A DNA stretch of 64,000 nucleotides from Calcarisporiella thermophila CBS 279.70 (GCF_041956535.1 NW_027192208.1:617760-681759); one strand, 5' to 3'. Shown: positions 14,626 through 27,440, numbered from the stretch's first letter. Notes: generated by a model from the letters alone, not told the origin. Numbers and translations: made by a program.

Positions 14626-14798
14626 AAATTTTTTGCTGATACCCCAAAATGGAGATTAAGATTTAAGTGACGGGCAGGGTTTAGAGTTGATATATAATTT
14701 ATTAAATTGTTCTTACTATGCAATAAATTCAATGCTTGCGAAGGGCAACCATAGATATAGATAATATTACAAAAAATAGGATAATCGAAATTTTGTTA

Positions 14799-16534
14799 TC
14801 ACAAATCTGGAGAACTACTTCGTCTTCTTAGCGCGGTTCTTACAGGCATAACCAAATCCAAATCCTCCTCTTCCCCAAAGTCCTCAGTCATTAGTAGCTC
14901 TTTATCTATCCGCAGGTTTACTTTGTCTTCACCAATTCTGTTTTTCAACCCTCCTCCACGCGTAGATTCATCAATCTTCTTTACCATTTTGTCCAATTCT
15001 TGTCTTTCCTCATGAATCATTTCAGCAACTTCAGCTTTTTCTTTATCTTCAGTGCGCCGGTCACCTTTTTCTGACATTCTCGATATCTCTGATATGGAAT
15101 TTACAGTGGAAAACCGCATCCGCTTAGGTGAAGTCGCTTCAACCTTCGACCTTACTTCATCCATTTTATCACTGGATTTAGTGGTAGTTAATTTGAGATT
15201 AATGTCCGGCAAATCGGGAAGCTTAGATTGATGACGCTGGGGTTTCGATAAAATGCCTGCCTGAGCACTTTTGGATGAAGTAGTGTTGAAATCGGTATCA
15301 CGGGGAGTATCGTAGGATTGGGAGCGTTTCTTAGGAGCTGAAGCAGCAGTAGTTCCAACGACTACTATTTCGTCATCTCCATCGTTCAATTCTACCAATT
15401 TTAAGCGTCTATCATTCTCAGTAGAGGTAGGGTTGCGATTGGAAGAGACTATCCTGTGCTCGATCGAATCATCTTCTTCTGATTCCATATGTTTTTCGCC
15501 AATATCGGTTTCTCCATGACTCTCTTCTAACAACGTCCTATTCATAGGTCGGCTCTTTCGGGCGTGTCTCGACATTGCCTCCTCCACTGACCATGACCTT
15601 TGGTTCTCGTACCTTGAGTGGCCTTCACTCTCTATCTCTTCATCCTCTTCGCTGTTATTGTCGTTCTTTCGTCGCACCACCAAAATCCTTTCTCTTTTCG
15701 AAAATTCTTCCCTTCCTTGGTGAGGTCTTGCCATCTTTCTAATTAGAACTTCCTCTCGCTTCTTCATTTCCTCTATTCTCTCTTTTAACATTTTTACCTT
15801 CTCCTTGAGTCTATCAATCTTCCCATGAAGCATTCCGCAGTAATCTTGTACATGTTGATTTACATCACGCCATGTGCCGCGGTAAGGACATCCTTCTTTA
15901 TTGTATGTACACGGAATATAGCGGCAGCGGCGGAGAATATGATTATCTTTGTCCTTGCGTAGAAACGATTCACAGCTGGAGGGATTGTTTGGACAGGATA
16001 TAAGCTCGTATAAACAGGTCTGGAGATGGGTAGAGAGATCTTTTTTGAGAAGAATATTAGGACAACCGTGCCGTGCGTTCGGACATTCTACCGTTTCGTA
16101 TTGACACTGGAAATAGAAACATGAACATCAGTTAAAGGATTTTCTCTTTATCTAATATACTATTTACATTAGCCGAATGATTATCGCTTAATGGACCCGT
16201 CCATGTGCATCCTGCATCAGAGTAAACACACCGCACTTCTAACCGTCCTATCTGGCGTTTTAAGAATTTGGCAGACTGAAAGCTGGAAGGATTCAGCACT
16301 TCTCTGCAGAGAGGACATTCCAGGCGGCCGATGCGAATATTATCGTTGATGCAAGCATAGCAAAAAATATGGTCTGGAAGAGGATTAATATTTATGATAA
16401 ATTTACACAATTGAGATGGGAGAATTACCTTCACGGCAGCGCACTTGCACCGGATCCTCAAGCACACTTAAACATATAGTACACACAAAATCTTCGCTTA
16501 TAGGTTTAAGAAAATACTCAGTCGCGATGCCCAT
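14799..16534 (-). CDS. RING finger - TRAF zinc finger - coiled-coil protein, probable E3 ligase
   Basis: Three exons (16429-16534, 16168-16373, 14799-16106) give 539 aa. The N-terminus reads MGIATEYFLKPISEDFVCTIC and continues through DHIFCYAC and CPLC, making a C3HC4 RING. It is followed by TRAF-type zinc fingers (CVYSDAGCTWTG, CQYETVECPNARHGCP, CRYIPCTYNKEGCPYRG). A coiled coil follows (HGKIDRLKEKVKMLKERIEEMKK), and then about 300 residues of charged, probably disordered sequence. The order RING-TRAF fingers-coiled coil resembles RNF41/TRAF E3 ligases, but no C-terminal TRAF (MATH) domain is present. Substrate and location are unknown. It is divergent from the AP-2 mu gene, with 206 bp between start codons. 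Confidence 0.8.
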
Positions 16535-16740
16535 CTCCCCTTAAACTCTAATAGCCCAAGGCAATATTATTTTTAGAGACTATTCAACGCGTTTTTGTCA
16601 ATTTCCGTGTGACTAGTATTTTTTTAGTTGATTAAGTGGTGGGTAAAGTGTTCAAATATAGACGCACATCTACAGTTTCATTGCATTCATTCCCCACCTT
16701 TAAGGACGCAAAATATACAGTAGGCGACGCGCAACCACAA

Positions 16741-18341
16741 ATGATCAGCGCATTTTTCATTTACAATCAAAAGGGTGAGGTTCTCATCTCAAGGCTTTAT
16801 CGTCAAGATCTTAAGTAAGTTCATCATCTCGATCTTTTTCCTATCAGTCTCATCTAATTGCTTCCCTCAGACGTTCGGTCGCTGATATATTCCGCATCCA
16901 AGTAATCTCAAATACGGATGTTCGCTCTCCTATCATAACTCTCGGCAGCACATCCTTCTTCCACGTTCGCCACGAAAATCTCTACATTGTTGCAGTAACC
17001 AAATGGAATGCGAATGCGGCATTACTTTTCGAGTTTTGCTACAGAGTCGTTAGTATAGGACGCGCATATTTCGGCAAATTTGATGAAGAAGCAGTGAAAA
17101 ACAATTTTGTTCTAATATATGAACTTCTTGACGGTAATTTTCCAGTATTATTAATTTCATCAAAGGATTGTTATATTTGATAACTTGCCTCCATAGAAAT
17201 TCTCGATTTCGGGTACCCACAGAATAGTGATGCAGACACCCTTAAGATGTATATTACAACTGAGGGAGTCAAATCAGAAAGAGCGGTAGTAAGTTCTCAT
17301 TTTTCTGCTGTAGTTCATATTTTTTTTCCCCAGACCTATCTCATTTCGGCTCTTTTTGTCAATAGAAAGAAGATTCTAGGCGCATCACTATGCAAGCAAC
17401 TGGAGCAACATCTTGGCGCCGTGCCGATATTAAATATCGTAAAAATGAAGCTTTTATCGATGTGATCGAGAATGTCAATCTACTGATGGGTGCTAAGGGC
17501 ACAATATTACGCGCAGATGTCTCTGGCCAAATCATGATGCGCGCCTACCTTTCAGGTATGCCAGAATGCAAGTTTGGATTGAATGACCGAGTGCCGATGG
17601 GTAAGGATACGAGAACACGAGCACACGGTGTGCGAAAAACTGGAGAAACAGTGGAGATCGATGACTTTCAGTTTCATCAATGTGTGCGACTTGGGAGAGT
17701 GGATGCTGACAGAACCATCACATTTATACCCCCGGACGGAGAGTTTGAACTTATGAGGTAAATTACTGCTTCCCAGCTCCACCCTGATATCTCGTCTATT
17801 TTTCCAGAAAACTGCTTAATTCTAACCACTCCTATTCTCTCCCTGACCCACTATCTTGTTGATTAGATATCGCACTACAGATAATGTCAATCTACCTTTC
17901 CGCGTTCACCCGGTCGTTAATGAGATCGGAAAGACACGTGTAGAATATAAGATCCATGTCAAGTCGAACTTCTCCAGCAAGCTCTACGCGACAAATGTCA
18001 TCCTCCGTATCCCAACCCCACTTAATACTGCCAAAATCGACACACGAGTTGCCACGGGTAAGGCTAAATACGCCCCCGCAGAAAATGCAATTGTGTGGAA
18101 GATCCCTCGTTTTGCCGGACAAGCTGAATTCACATTGTCGGCAGAGGCAGAGCTTACCGCAATGACAAACAAGAAAGCCTGGTCTCGTCCGCCTATCTCA
18201 ATGGAATTCCAGGTGCTGATGTTTACATCGTCAGGGCTGCTAGTACGGTTTCTGAAAGTTTTTGAAAAGAGCAACTATAGAAGTGTAAAATGGGTTCGCT
18301 ACTGTACACAAGCTAATGGCACATATCTTATTCGATTTTAA
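16741..18341 (+). CDS. APM4: Clathrin adaptor AP-2 complex subunit mu
   Basis: Medium subunit of the plasma-membrane AP-2 adaptor that recognises YxxPhi cargo during clathrin-mediated endocytosis. The N-terminal longin-like domain starts MISAFFIYNQKGEVLISRLYR and continues with [30 protein letters not shown] and LKMYITTEGV. The linker ITMQATGATSWRRADIKYRKNEAF corresponds to the phosphorylated threonine segment that distinguishes AP-2 mu from AP-1 mu. The C-terminal mu-homology domain ends SNYRSVKWVRYCTQANGTYLIRF. About five introns are needed. An in-frame upstream ATG at 16636 is rejected because MISAFF is the conserved start. Confidence 0.93.
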
Positions 18342-18812
18342 ATCTATCTAATTTGCTTATATATTCTATCTTATTTCCGCTTCTTTTCTCCATAATCCCT
18401 ATCAAGATGTCACGATTTTGGTGTAGGAAGGCACTTTCCATAGTCTCTACCGTCAACGCCTACCTTTTGTTTCCGATAAAAACCCTTTTTTTTCTATTAT
18501 ATTATTCTTATTCTTTCAATGATAATATTAGTTTGCATGGCTTATTCACTAGATATCTGAAAGATTATCACTTGAAAATTGCTGAGCTGGGAATTTTGGT
18601 TAAGAAATGCTCTTCAGTTTGTGGCGGACGATTTTAATTCTCTTTTTGTGGGATTTTTCTTCCTTCACTAGCGCATCGAAAACACATCCAAAAGAACAAT
18701 GAAGATCCCTCTAGTGTTGACACTTTAAGCCTCCAAAAAAGTCTTAAATATCTCTTCCTGCTCCATTATAATTTCTCTCTAATATCTTACGAGTGCGATT
18801 TTTTACAACACA
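18342..18812. other. Intergenic region AP-2 mu - velvet gene
   Basis: AT-rich, pyrimidine-rich stretch with a chance reading frame at 18353-18637 that resembles 3' UTR. No supported gene. Confidence 0.4.
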
Positions 18813-20745
18813 ATGCTGACGGGTTTGAATTACCAGTTAGCTGCCTTCCAACCGCGACGCGGTCGCGGTGACATGTAAATACGCTAATCCTTTACATGCC
18901 CTATATCTAGAATGAATGGCTAATGCCATTTGATGTTCATAGAGTGTATGACCTAATTATACGCCAACATCCCAAGCAATCGCGAATGTGTGGAATTGGT
19001 GAAAAGGGTATGGAATACTACTTTAGCTTTTAGTTCTAGAGATGATTAACCGAATATTGTTGGCTCTAGCGGATCGGCGTCCACTTGATCCCCCACCTAT
19101 AGTACAATTGCGGGTTTACGACCGGGAGAGTGCGAACAGTGAAACGTAAAATCACTTCGGGCCTATTAAGCTCATCTTTCATCTTTGATTTTCTCATGCC
19201 TTTTATATGCATAGAACCTTTCTTCAAAATCCCTACTATTTCCTTTTTGCATCTCTGGTGTATCCCGATTCTGATCGCGAGTTCCATGTTCTAAGCGATG
19301 GCAAGACCCGCTCTACTACAGGCAGCATGGTATCTTCGCTCTACCATCTCAAGGACACGGACAACTGTGACGCTGCTTTTTTTGTTTTTAACGACATCAG
19401 CGTAAGAGTAGAGGGCTATTACAGGTTGAAATTCTCCTTGTTTGAGATAGTAGGGCACGAAGTGTTTCACTGTAAGAGTATATATACAGACGAATTTGTT
19501 GTGTACTCAGCAAAGCGATTTCCAGGAATGGAGGGTAAGTCAATAAGAACAACTCCACCCATACCAACCTAGAGATTTATCTTTATGCTGTGGGGATTAG
19601 AATCAACGCTGCTTTCACGACTTCTCGCCGATCAAGGTCTCAAGATTCGAGTAAGAAAGGAGGGTCAGGGCCGCAAGCGCCTTTCTAAGCGCAGCAGTCT
19701 GGTTCTCTATAGTGGTGCACCTGAGCAAGAGGTTGCACCATTAGCCACGGAGAGACACTTGAAACGTGCCCGAAAATCAAGAACAGTGCGAAGTGAAGAA
19801 GAGTCTGATGAAATGGAGGAAACCAGTACACTTATGGATTCACAGGTTCATAGAGATGTATCTGGAATCAATACAAAGATGCAGAGAGGAGCAAGGGAAG
19901 CAAAAATACAGTTCTGGGAACAGATTCCCTCAGCCCAGCACCATTTGAGATCTTCGTCTTCATCAGAGCGAGATTTAAATCCACCCTCCTCGATAGGCTC
20001 ATTCGAGACTATAACCGAGGCGAGAAGGGCGAGTGAGCCCTGGTTCAATGCATCGAATCCCATGCTACATGCGCGTGTTTCCACCCTTAACAAAATTGCC
20101 GCTAGTGGAGATTCTGTAGGTGGAATGAAATCCACCTACAATAGACCTCGCCTTCCAGCTTCGTTACCCAACCCTCTTCCGACCAACCCACTTCAATACC
20201 ATCTACAATCTTTCCCGCTAAACTCAAACAAAATCACAACACGACGTCCCCCTCCACCTCCCTTACCACTTCGCGAGTCCGCGCACCATGCCAACATGCA
20301 TCCAACGCCGACTCACTCACCTACATCCACCTCATCTTCGTCTCCACTGTGTTCGCCTTTAGGCCGGATGACAATCGCAGGAGGAAGCAGTGAGCAGCAG
20401 CGCTCCACACACTTGCACACCACGCTTCCCCCGATTTCATCCCTATCGGCGCTCCCTGCGGTAGGTTCGAATTTGAGCTTGGCTGGTGGCATGGTCCCAC
20501 CCATATCGACACCCATGGAGTCGCTTAGACGATCACTTACCGTGTATGGCAGTCATGCAGATACGGTTACAGCTGCAGCAGGGAGCAATGGAATATTGAG
20601 AGAGCTGCCACTACCACGGCCTCTTTCCTCTACCGTATCTAGTATCAACAGTGGAGAAGGTCAGAGTGGAGGGGGCGTTAATCTACCTCCACTGGCGTGG
20701 CTGTTGAATCAACCTCCCCACCGCTCTAGGGTAGAGGGCACTTAA
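18813..20745 (+). CDS. Velvet-domain transcriptional regulator
   Basis: Fungal velvet family protein, a DNA-binding regulator of development and secondary metabolism that works as homo- or heterodimers. Five exons (18813-18874, 18943-19007, 19070-19145, 19215-19534, 19601-20745) join in frame to 555 aa. The velvet domain is spread across all exons: YDLIIRQHPKQSRMCG, ADRRPLDPPPIVQLRVYD, LQNPYYFLFASLVYPD, DISVRVEGYYRLKFSLFEIVG, CKSIYTDEFVVYSAKRFPGM and ESTLLSRLLADQGLKIRVRKE. A basic stretch after it (RHLKRARKSR) could be a nuclear signal. The remaining 300 or so residues are Ser/Pro-rich and probably disordered. ADQGLKIRVRKE is nearer VelB/VosA than VeA, but I would not assign the subtype. Confidence 0.9.
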
Positions 20746-21411
20746 GTCTTGGTATTAATATTTTTGGGCTCTATTAAAACATTATTAGTACTTTAATGTT
20801 GATACATTCCATGATATTATGGAGGAATTTGACATATATATCTCTTCTATTATTTTTTTCCATCTCTTCTCATGACAATTATTTCTCTCATAATATTATT
20901 ACATTGAAAAGGTTTTGTTTCTCTATGGTTGTAACCCCTCATTCGTCATTTTTGCTCATTTTTATTATTGGAGATCTCTATTTCGCTTAAAGATACTTTC
21001 TTTTCCATTCTCTTTTTTACTATTTCTTTTTCTATTACGCTTTTTAATTTGCTTTGCAAACGCTCTTTAGACTCTGCTTCTTCTGCGTTTGCTCTATGGA
21101 TATTATCATAGCTTCTATATATATATATCATTTTATCTGCTTGTAAAAAGAAATGAATTCGTTGCTCATCAATAGTGAATAACCTTTATCGTATCATTCG
21201 ACGTTATGCAGGGTAGCAACCAGTGAACTGAATGTTGTTAACAAAACATGAGAGAACAATGAAGCTAAAATTCCCTCTTTACATCAATGGCTGGTCATGG
21301 AAGAATGGCTAAAATCACTGACAAGCCTATGCCAATGTCCCAATCCATAGCTGTAGTGTAACTAAGAAAAGAGCACTATTTATTGAGTTTTCGATAAATA
21401 AATATTTCGAA
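20746..21411. other. AT-rich convergent intergenic region
   Basis: Between the velvet and bL9m 3' ends. It holds a TATATATAT run near 21120 and a charged 61-codon minus-strand frame (20946-21131) that I do not consider a gene. Confidence 0.4.
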
Positions 21412-22279
21412 TTACGCCGGCTCCACCAGCACTTTCAGATCCACCTCGCTCTCCCCGATATGCACTTTACATGTATGCTCTCCCACTGTCTTGATCCGAT
21501 CAGCGCTAACTTGCCCTTTGGACACCCCTGCAATTCCCTTCTTCCGCAGTCCTTCTACAACATCCTCTGCTGTTACAGACCCATAAGTTTGTACAGAATT
21601 GGGTACAATCGCCCGCTTAAAGCGCAAGGGAGGAAGAGAGCGTAGCTTTGAGACAAGAGAGAGAGCAGCAGCGACAGCCTGGCTTTGACGGATTTGAAGG
21701 TTATCAGCAGATTCCTAATCCATAAAGAAGGTAAAGGATATTTAGGTCTTGCATGTGAACGGAAAGGGAGGAGAAATAAAACGCACCGCTGTAATGCGAG
21801 CAGCTTGAGCTCGCAGGTTGTCAGCTTCTTGCTCCGCTTTACGATCGCGCGCACCTTTTGATTTCACGATATAACTTGCTAGTCCATTTGGCAAGAGATT
21901 ATTGCGCATGTAACCCGCTATTCATCCAATTCAAATTTTAATCACTCGAAACATTAGAAAGCTTGGGGAAGAAATCTTACGCTTCACGGAAACTACATCA
22001 CCTATTTAATCGATGCATAATTACATCAGTTAAAAGTTTCTTCGAGTAGTAATACGGCATCGCTTACCAGGCTTGCCTAACCCTTTCAATTTAGACTTAA
22101 GTTGTACTTGGATTGTGCTCTGCTTATGTGCATATCTCTGTGAAAGTGTTAAAATGTCAGAACTATTCTGACAAAAATGCATGTCAAGGTAATATATGAG
22201 CTACTTTTGGCGTATTTAATAGAGCGCGTTCTAGCACTGATGATCTCTCTAAAGCAAACAAATGTCTAACGCTGTACAT
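21412..22279 (-). CDS. Mitochondrial large ribosomal subunit protein bL9m
   Basis: Mitochondrial homologue of bacterial ribosomal protein L9. The ATG at 22277-22279 opens a presequence-like first exon (MYSVRHLFALERSSVLERAL). It splices to RYAHKQSTIQVQLKSKLKGLGKPG and on to the L9 signature GYMRNNLLPNGLASYIV, where bacteria have a closely similar KGYARNFLLP-type motif. The long connecting helix is Ala-rich (AEQEADNLRAQAARITA). The C-terminal domain ends VHIGESEVDLKVLVEPA and includes YGSVTAEDVVEGLRKKGI, also an L9 hallmark. Total is about 199 aa over five or so exons. Confidence 0.88.
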
Positions 22280-22950
22280 GATTCTTTATAGAGGATCTCG
22301 AAGGGAAATTAGAGTGTTTTGATTTATTGTCGCTAAATTTGGCGGTCACACTTTTACATTAACTCTGCCAAAGACCCGATTTCAATGAAACTCCTCTCCC
22401 CACTGCAGATATGCGTTGGCTTTTTTTTTTAAGTCCCATAGGAACCTGATCCTGGGAGAATAACAGTATATGTTCTTGGGCATTATATCTTAGTTAGATC
22501 TATTTTCCTCAACCCTGTTTCAACAAAGTCTATTTCATCTACTCTCCGGGAGATGCCATGGACAGTGTAGTAGCAAGAAGTGGCGGAAAACAACAAAGCT
22601 ATCACGCCCTTTCCTTCCACTGCTTCTATTTATGGGATAATCTGCATTTTTGAGATAAGATGAAGCGAAGAGAGGGGAATTATCATAAACTTGAGGAAAA
22701 GCCACAGATTAAGGCACATTTTGAAGATTGCATACCGCCTGAGAGATATCGAGTAATCTAAAAATTTTTCTGCTTTGTAGAAACAAAGATATTATATATT
22801 GAATAATGTGTTGTCACTATGTACAAATCAAATAAAAATACCATTAGAGAGAAAAATAGAAGGGAGGAAAGAGGGGGAGAGAGAAGAGTAATAAAGGATC
22901 ATTATGGTGGGTATTAAAGTAGAACAATCAATGGTAAGATTATAAATAAG
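22280..22950. other. Intergenic region upstream of bL9m
   Basis: 671 bp holding the bL9m promoter side and the 3' flank of the coiled-coil gene. It has a T-run near 22420 and purine-rich DNA near 22860. No gene seen. Confidence 0.4.
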
Positions 22951-25543
22951 TTAGTCCTTCCTCAACTGCGATAGCTGTACAACCAGTTCCATGTTCTTAT
23001 CCAATAGCTGTGCCAATTCCTCCTCAAGCGTCGCATTCCTTTGCTCCAGAGTCCAGATATGTTCGTCTTGGCCCCCGTAATCCCCTCCAGAATTAGAAGA
23101 AGCCGATTTCAGAGCCATTATCTCCCTTCTTAATCCATCAGCCTCCGTGCGATATGATAATGCCTCTTGTTCGAGGGTACGTAGTTTGGCCCGGTAGCTG
23201 TTTCGTCGACGCTCCAATGTAGCGCGAAGAAGATCCATTTCCCCGCTCAGTTCGCTGAGCATTTCGCCGTAGCGCTTTCGGACGTCGTGCAATTCTCGCT
23301 CATGGGCTAAAACCTGTGCCTCGAGATGGACTTTTCCGAACGCATCCCCCCCTCTATCATTCATAGAATTAGGGGTAGGGGGCAATTGGGACTGCATTAC
23401 AACCTCATTCACTAGATCCAGCTCATTCCGTAAGGCGGCAATGGCGCGCTCCTGCTCCTTAACCCTTTCCTTCAACTCCCGCGCCGTATCATTAGCCTTT
23501 GCGAGCTCCATTATTTTGGCGTTAAGAGTGCGCTGGGTATCTTGCGCTGCCTCACGCCGTACGTTCTCGAGCTCCTCGGTCTGAAGCCAAGAGATCCTCG
23601 CTTTGGCGCTGGAAAGCTGTTCCTGCAATTCACTGATGTCTCGCTCCCTACGCTCCAACTCTTTCTTCAAACGCTTCATCTCTGATCGAGCATCATTAAG
23701 CTTAGCATGTAAGGCACGACGTTCCTCTTCCGCATTCATTGCCTCTTGCTCTTTTTCCTCCATTGCTGCAGCGGCTTTCCCTTGCCATAACTCCAGCTCC
23801 TCTTCTAACTTGAGCTCTCGCTCTCGTGCCTCTTCAAACATTTGGTTTCCTTTCTCTTGCCACCCCCGCTCCATCTTCCGAATAGTTTGCTCGAGATGGG
23901 CCACTTTTTCTTGAAGCTCACTCCGCTCCTGTTCAATCTCGCGTACATTGCCTTCAGCTTGTCGAAGTGAACTATGCAACTTGTTACCCACTGAAGCCAA
24001 CTCTCCTTGTAGTGCCTGTACCACTCCCTCCAGTTTTGATTTATCCTTACGGACTTGATCGTACTCTTCCCGGTCAGGACGCTCCTCCAATTCGGCACGA
24101 ATAGCAGAGACTTCATCTGCTTTTGCCACAAGGTCCTTTCGCAAGTAAGAAAGCTCCTCCTCAAGGCGACGGATCTCTACCTCATGTTCGGAGTCAGCGG
24201 TGCTGCGAAGTTTCTGAAACTCTTTGTCGTAATCTTGACGCAACCGTCTTAATTCTTTTTCACGATCGCTTTTGAGTTCTTGAACTTGAGACCGAAGCTT
24301 TTTAATTTCCCCTTCCAGCTGAGCAACGATGCCCGCTTTCTCGGCCACATCCTTCTTCAAACGTTGCTCATTCAATGAGTGCTCCCTTGCTAGCTCATCG
24401 AGTGCATCCTCCCTGTCTGAAAGCTTTTTTCTCATTTCTTCCAACTTCTTTTCCAGTTCCTCTTTCCCTTTAAGAAGTCGATCTCTCTCAACCTCCACCT
24501 TCCTCGTTTTCTCTTCAAACGTATTATCTTGGGTTAGGTGCTCTCGTCGTAATTTCTCTATCTCTGCATTTTTTTCGGTTAACTGTCTCTGAAATGCGCG
24601 TATGGAGTTTTCAGTTGAACGCTGCAAATCCTTTAGCGCTGTATCGGCACGCTCCTTCTTTCTGAACAACACCTCATTCTCTTCACAGAGAGATTGGATT
24701 CGTTTAGCGAGTAAGCGAGCCAGCAATTCGTCGTTATCAGGGGAGTCGGATGATGAGGACGGAAGTTCATCTGTAGGAAGGAGGCGACGAACAGCATCAA
24801 GAAGATAGCGGGCCCTTGCCTGATATTCAGCACTTTTTTGTTTGAGGGCATCAAGCTCTTTAGCGTGTATCTCAGAGAGCTCCTTTCGCACCTAACCATA
24901 AAGAGCATCTAGATAAATAACAGAAAAGCACAGAAAAGTAGAATTGCAGAAGAAGTACCGCTTCATTAGCTCGGCCACTAATTTCTCCAATTTGTCTCTT
25001 TAAATCGGTTTCAAACTGTTTTAACATGCCCTTTCTGGTTTCATTCTTCTCCCGTTCAAACCCTTCCCGCAAAGCCCGATTCTCTTTCCGCAATCCTTCA
25101 TTCTCCTGCTTTAACTCGGCGATTTGCGTTTCGACCTCACGCATCTTACGCTCACGTTCTATGGTGGTCACCCGACCGCTAACCACTCGGCTCTTTGATG
25201 CGGTGCGAACTAAGTTATTATTCTGTCCACGGCTTCGGGATGCCTTCCTAGCCAAATCTGAATTATTGTTCCCCGATTGAGCCGAGGATGGCTGAGTTAG
25301 CTTGCTGTACATTGGGCTTTCTGGCCCTGAGCTATTGGTCGGGTCAGTTCCAACCCCCTCATCTTCGTGAGACGAGAAATCATCAAAATATGCATCCACA
25401 TCATAGCCCTCTTCTTCTCCCTCCTCATCCTGGAAAGAGGAGTTATTGTGTGTGAAGTGGCGTGACTTGGAATGAAGCGAGCGGCCGTGTGAACGCCGCA
25501 GAGAGCGACGGCTAGGGATGGCTTTTTGTCCAGATGAAGGCAT
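22951..25543 (-). CDS. Large coiled-coil protein of unknown function
   Basis: Two exons (24959-25543 and 22951-24891) join in frame to 841 aa. The first 110 residues are basic/Ser-rich followed by an acidic patch (DEEGEEEGYDVDAYFDDF). From about residue 125 to the end the protein is almost continuous heptad-rich helix dominated by E, K, R, L and Q (for example TIERERKMREVETQIAELKQ). The only clear breaks are a Ser/Asp segment (ELPSSSSDSPDNDEL) and a short linker (MQSQLPPTPNSMNDRGGD). Such a rod would fit a spindle-pole, cytoskeletal or membrane-tethering scaffold, but no family-specific domain is visible and I assign no function. Heptad content would produce misleading similarity to myosin tails. 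Confidence 0.75.
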
Positions 25544-26777
25544 AACTTAAGATGGTATTGTTCTAGTTGGTATTATTCAGGTGTAGAGATACCGCCTGCT
25601 GTTATTAGTGATTTGTTTTTTGAGTAAGGATATCGGACGGTCAAGAAATTATAAGGAATGGATAGGGACTAATGAGAGAAATTGGATTAAAGTAACAGTT
25701 CCAACATTTGGAAATAGCTTTTAAACTTTACGAAATATTCGCGAAGGAATTCCCGGAGTTTGAATACTGTTCCAGGTGGGAGGGGACGGAAAATGGGCTC
25801 GGGATTAACCAAAAATATACAGCGACCTATCACGTCCCCTAATTAATAAACTAAATAGGAAAGCAATTATTGTTCGGACCAGCTTATTATTGCAATCGTT
25901 ATTAGCTTTTTTGCTTGCAGGCTTGGTCCGATATACAGAGAAAGGTGGGGATAAAGAGCTGAAAACAACGACCGTTGTATTTCCTTCTGCCTTCATTTTG
26001 CCTGGATGAATCTCTCAGAAAATGAATGTACTACGAAGTAACAAGATCAACTTCCAATGTTTCCTTATGCGAGATCATTCCGCTGCTTAAACTTTTATGT
26101 ACTGGTGGCTACAGAGATCTTTGTGAAATATATTTGATCTATTCCTAAGATAGTCTTAAGTGTATGTGCTATATATCCTGGCTTGATTAGCCTGATATAC
26201 AATCGCACACCTACCTGCAATCCTGCATCTAATTGTTACCCGGCGTTGTGCGGATACAAGGAGCACAGGGCCCTACCTGTGAAGTTGACCTAACATCTCC
26301 TAAAGTATATCCCGGTGGGAATATCAACAAATGAGAATAGGAGGCCTATACAGCTCTTTTCTCCCGAGGCTAGTTGTCCAAAGCAAATTTTACAAAACAA
26401 TGGTTACTTTGTTCAATTATCCGATGCTATAAGGTGCTAAAGCATATTTAAGGGATAAAATGGCATAAGGCGGCATAAAGTATCGTCATGATCCCAAGAC
26501 CTTAGGATTCGGAAACAGGGGTTCAAATATAAATTTTTGTGTTCGATATTTTGCTATATCTCAAAAATCTCACTCCTCTACAGTAATAATATCCCGGTAG
26601 CCAATTAGAATGCTTATCTTACATCTTTTTCTTACTCAGCCTGTCACTTTATTCACTATTATCTAGATATCCTATTCTTCCTCTAGAAATCACATTAGTT
26701 TACTCTTTCCTCTCTCCTCTTTCCTTGTTATAATAGAATTGCGTTCATCTATTGTCGTTATTTTTTTTAACTGTTCA
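25544..26777. other. 1.2-kb intergenic region
   Basis: Divergent space between the coiled-coil gene and the Ups/PRELI gene. I found no ORF of interest, no tRNA fold (a GGTTCAAAT box near 26510 lacks a T-stem) and no repeat. Confidence 0.4.
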
Positions 26778-27440
26778 ATGCGATTCTTCAAGTAAGCGTT
26801 TATAAGAATTCTTTCCGTTGCCTTGACCATGACTAATAATCGCCGATCTTAGAACTAGCCACACATTCGCGCATCCTTGGCAAGACGTTACTACTGCACA
26901 TTGGTTTAAATACCCAAATGAAAATCTTCCACATGTTATCTCGGTCGATGTTCTTGACCGCTACGTTGATCCTGTTACCAATTCTCTCGTAACTGAACGC
27001 CTCATCACATGTCGCCAGAATGCCCCTGCTGTAATACAACTGGTGCTTGGAAAGGACATCGTTACTCAATACGTAAGAGAAGTAAGTGTTATTGATCTAG
27101 AAGGGCGTAGATGCACGATGTGGAGCCGAAATTTGAGCTGGCGCCAAGTAGTAACCGTTGAGGAGCGAATATCCTATGAACAACACCCTTCCAATGATAA
27201 CAAGTAAGCTTACAGTAAATTCCCTCTGTTATTTTGCGATGAAAGTAGCCTAACGCAATCCGTGTGTCTAGAACCATCTTCAATCAGGAGGCAGAGATCA
27301 ATGCAAATAGCGCTTTGAGTCGACTCAAAGGTTACTTGGAGGATATATGTGTCAGCACATTTAGCGATAATGCCGCAAAAGGCAGAGAAGCTTTTGAAAA
27401 TATCTTGGAGCGATTCACAGGAGAATGGTCAAAGTTGTGA
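26778..27440 (+). CDS. Ups/PRELI (slowmo-type) mitochondrial lipid-transfer protein
   Basis: Member of the PRELI/MSF1 family, intermembrane-space proteins that with Mdm35 shuttle phosphatidic acid or phosphatidylserine between mitochondrial membranes. Three exons (26778-26791, 26853-27203, 27272-27440) give 177 aa, the usual family size. The 14-base first exon encodes MRFF and splits the next codon. The body reads TSHTFAHPWQDVTTAHWFKYPNE, VDVLDRYVDP, RLITCRQNAP and MWSRNLSWRQVVTVEERISY, and the C-terminal helix ends LERFTGEWSKL. HPWQDVT and VDVLDR resemble slowmo/Ups2-Ups3 more than Ups1. The intron carries ACTAAT near its 3' end. Confidence 0.88.

Noticed and set aside
16636-16740. N-terminal extension of AP-2 mu from an upstream in-frame ATG
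   Set aside because: MISAFFIYNQ is the conserved start of mu subunits, and the extension has no counterpart.
18353-18637. 94-codon hydrophobic frame after AP-2 mu
   Set aside because: Phe/Leu/Tyr-rich translation of AT-rich 3' flank, without homology features.
26495-26530. tRNA-like GGTTCAAAT box
   Set aside because: No paired T-stem, acceptor or anticodon arm can be formed around it.
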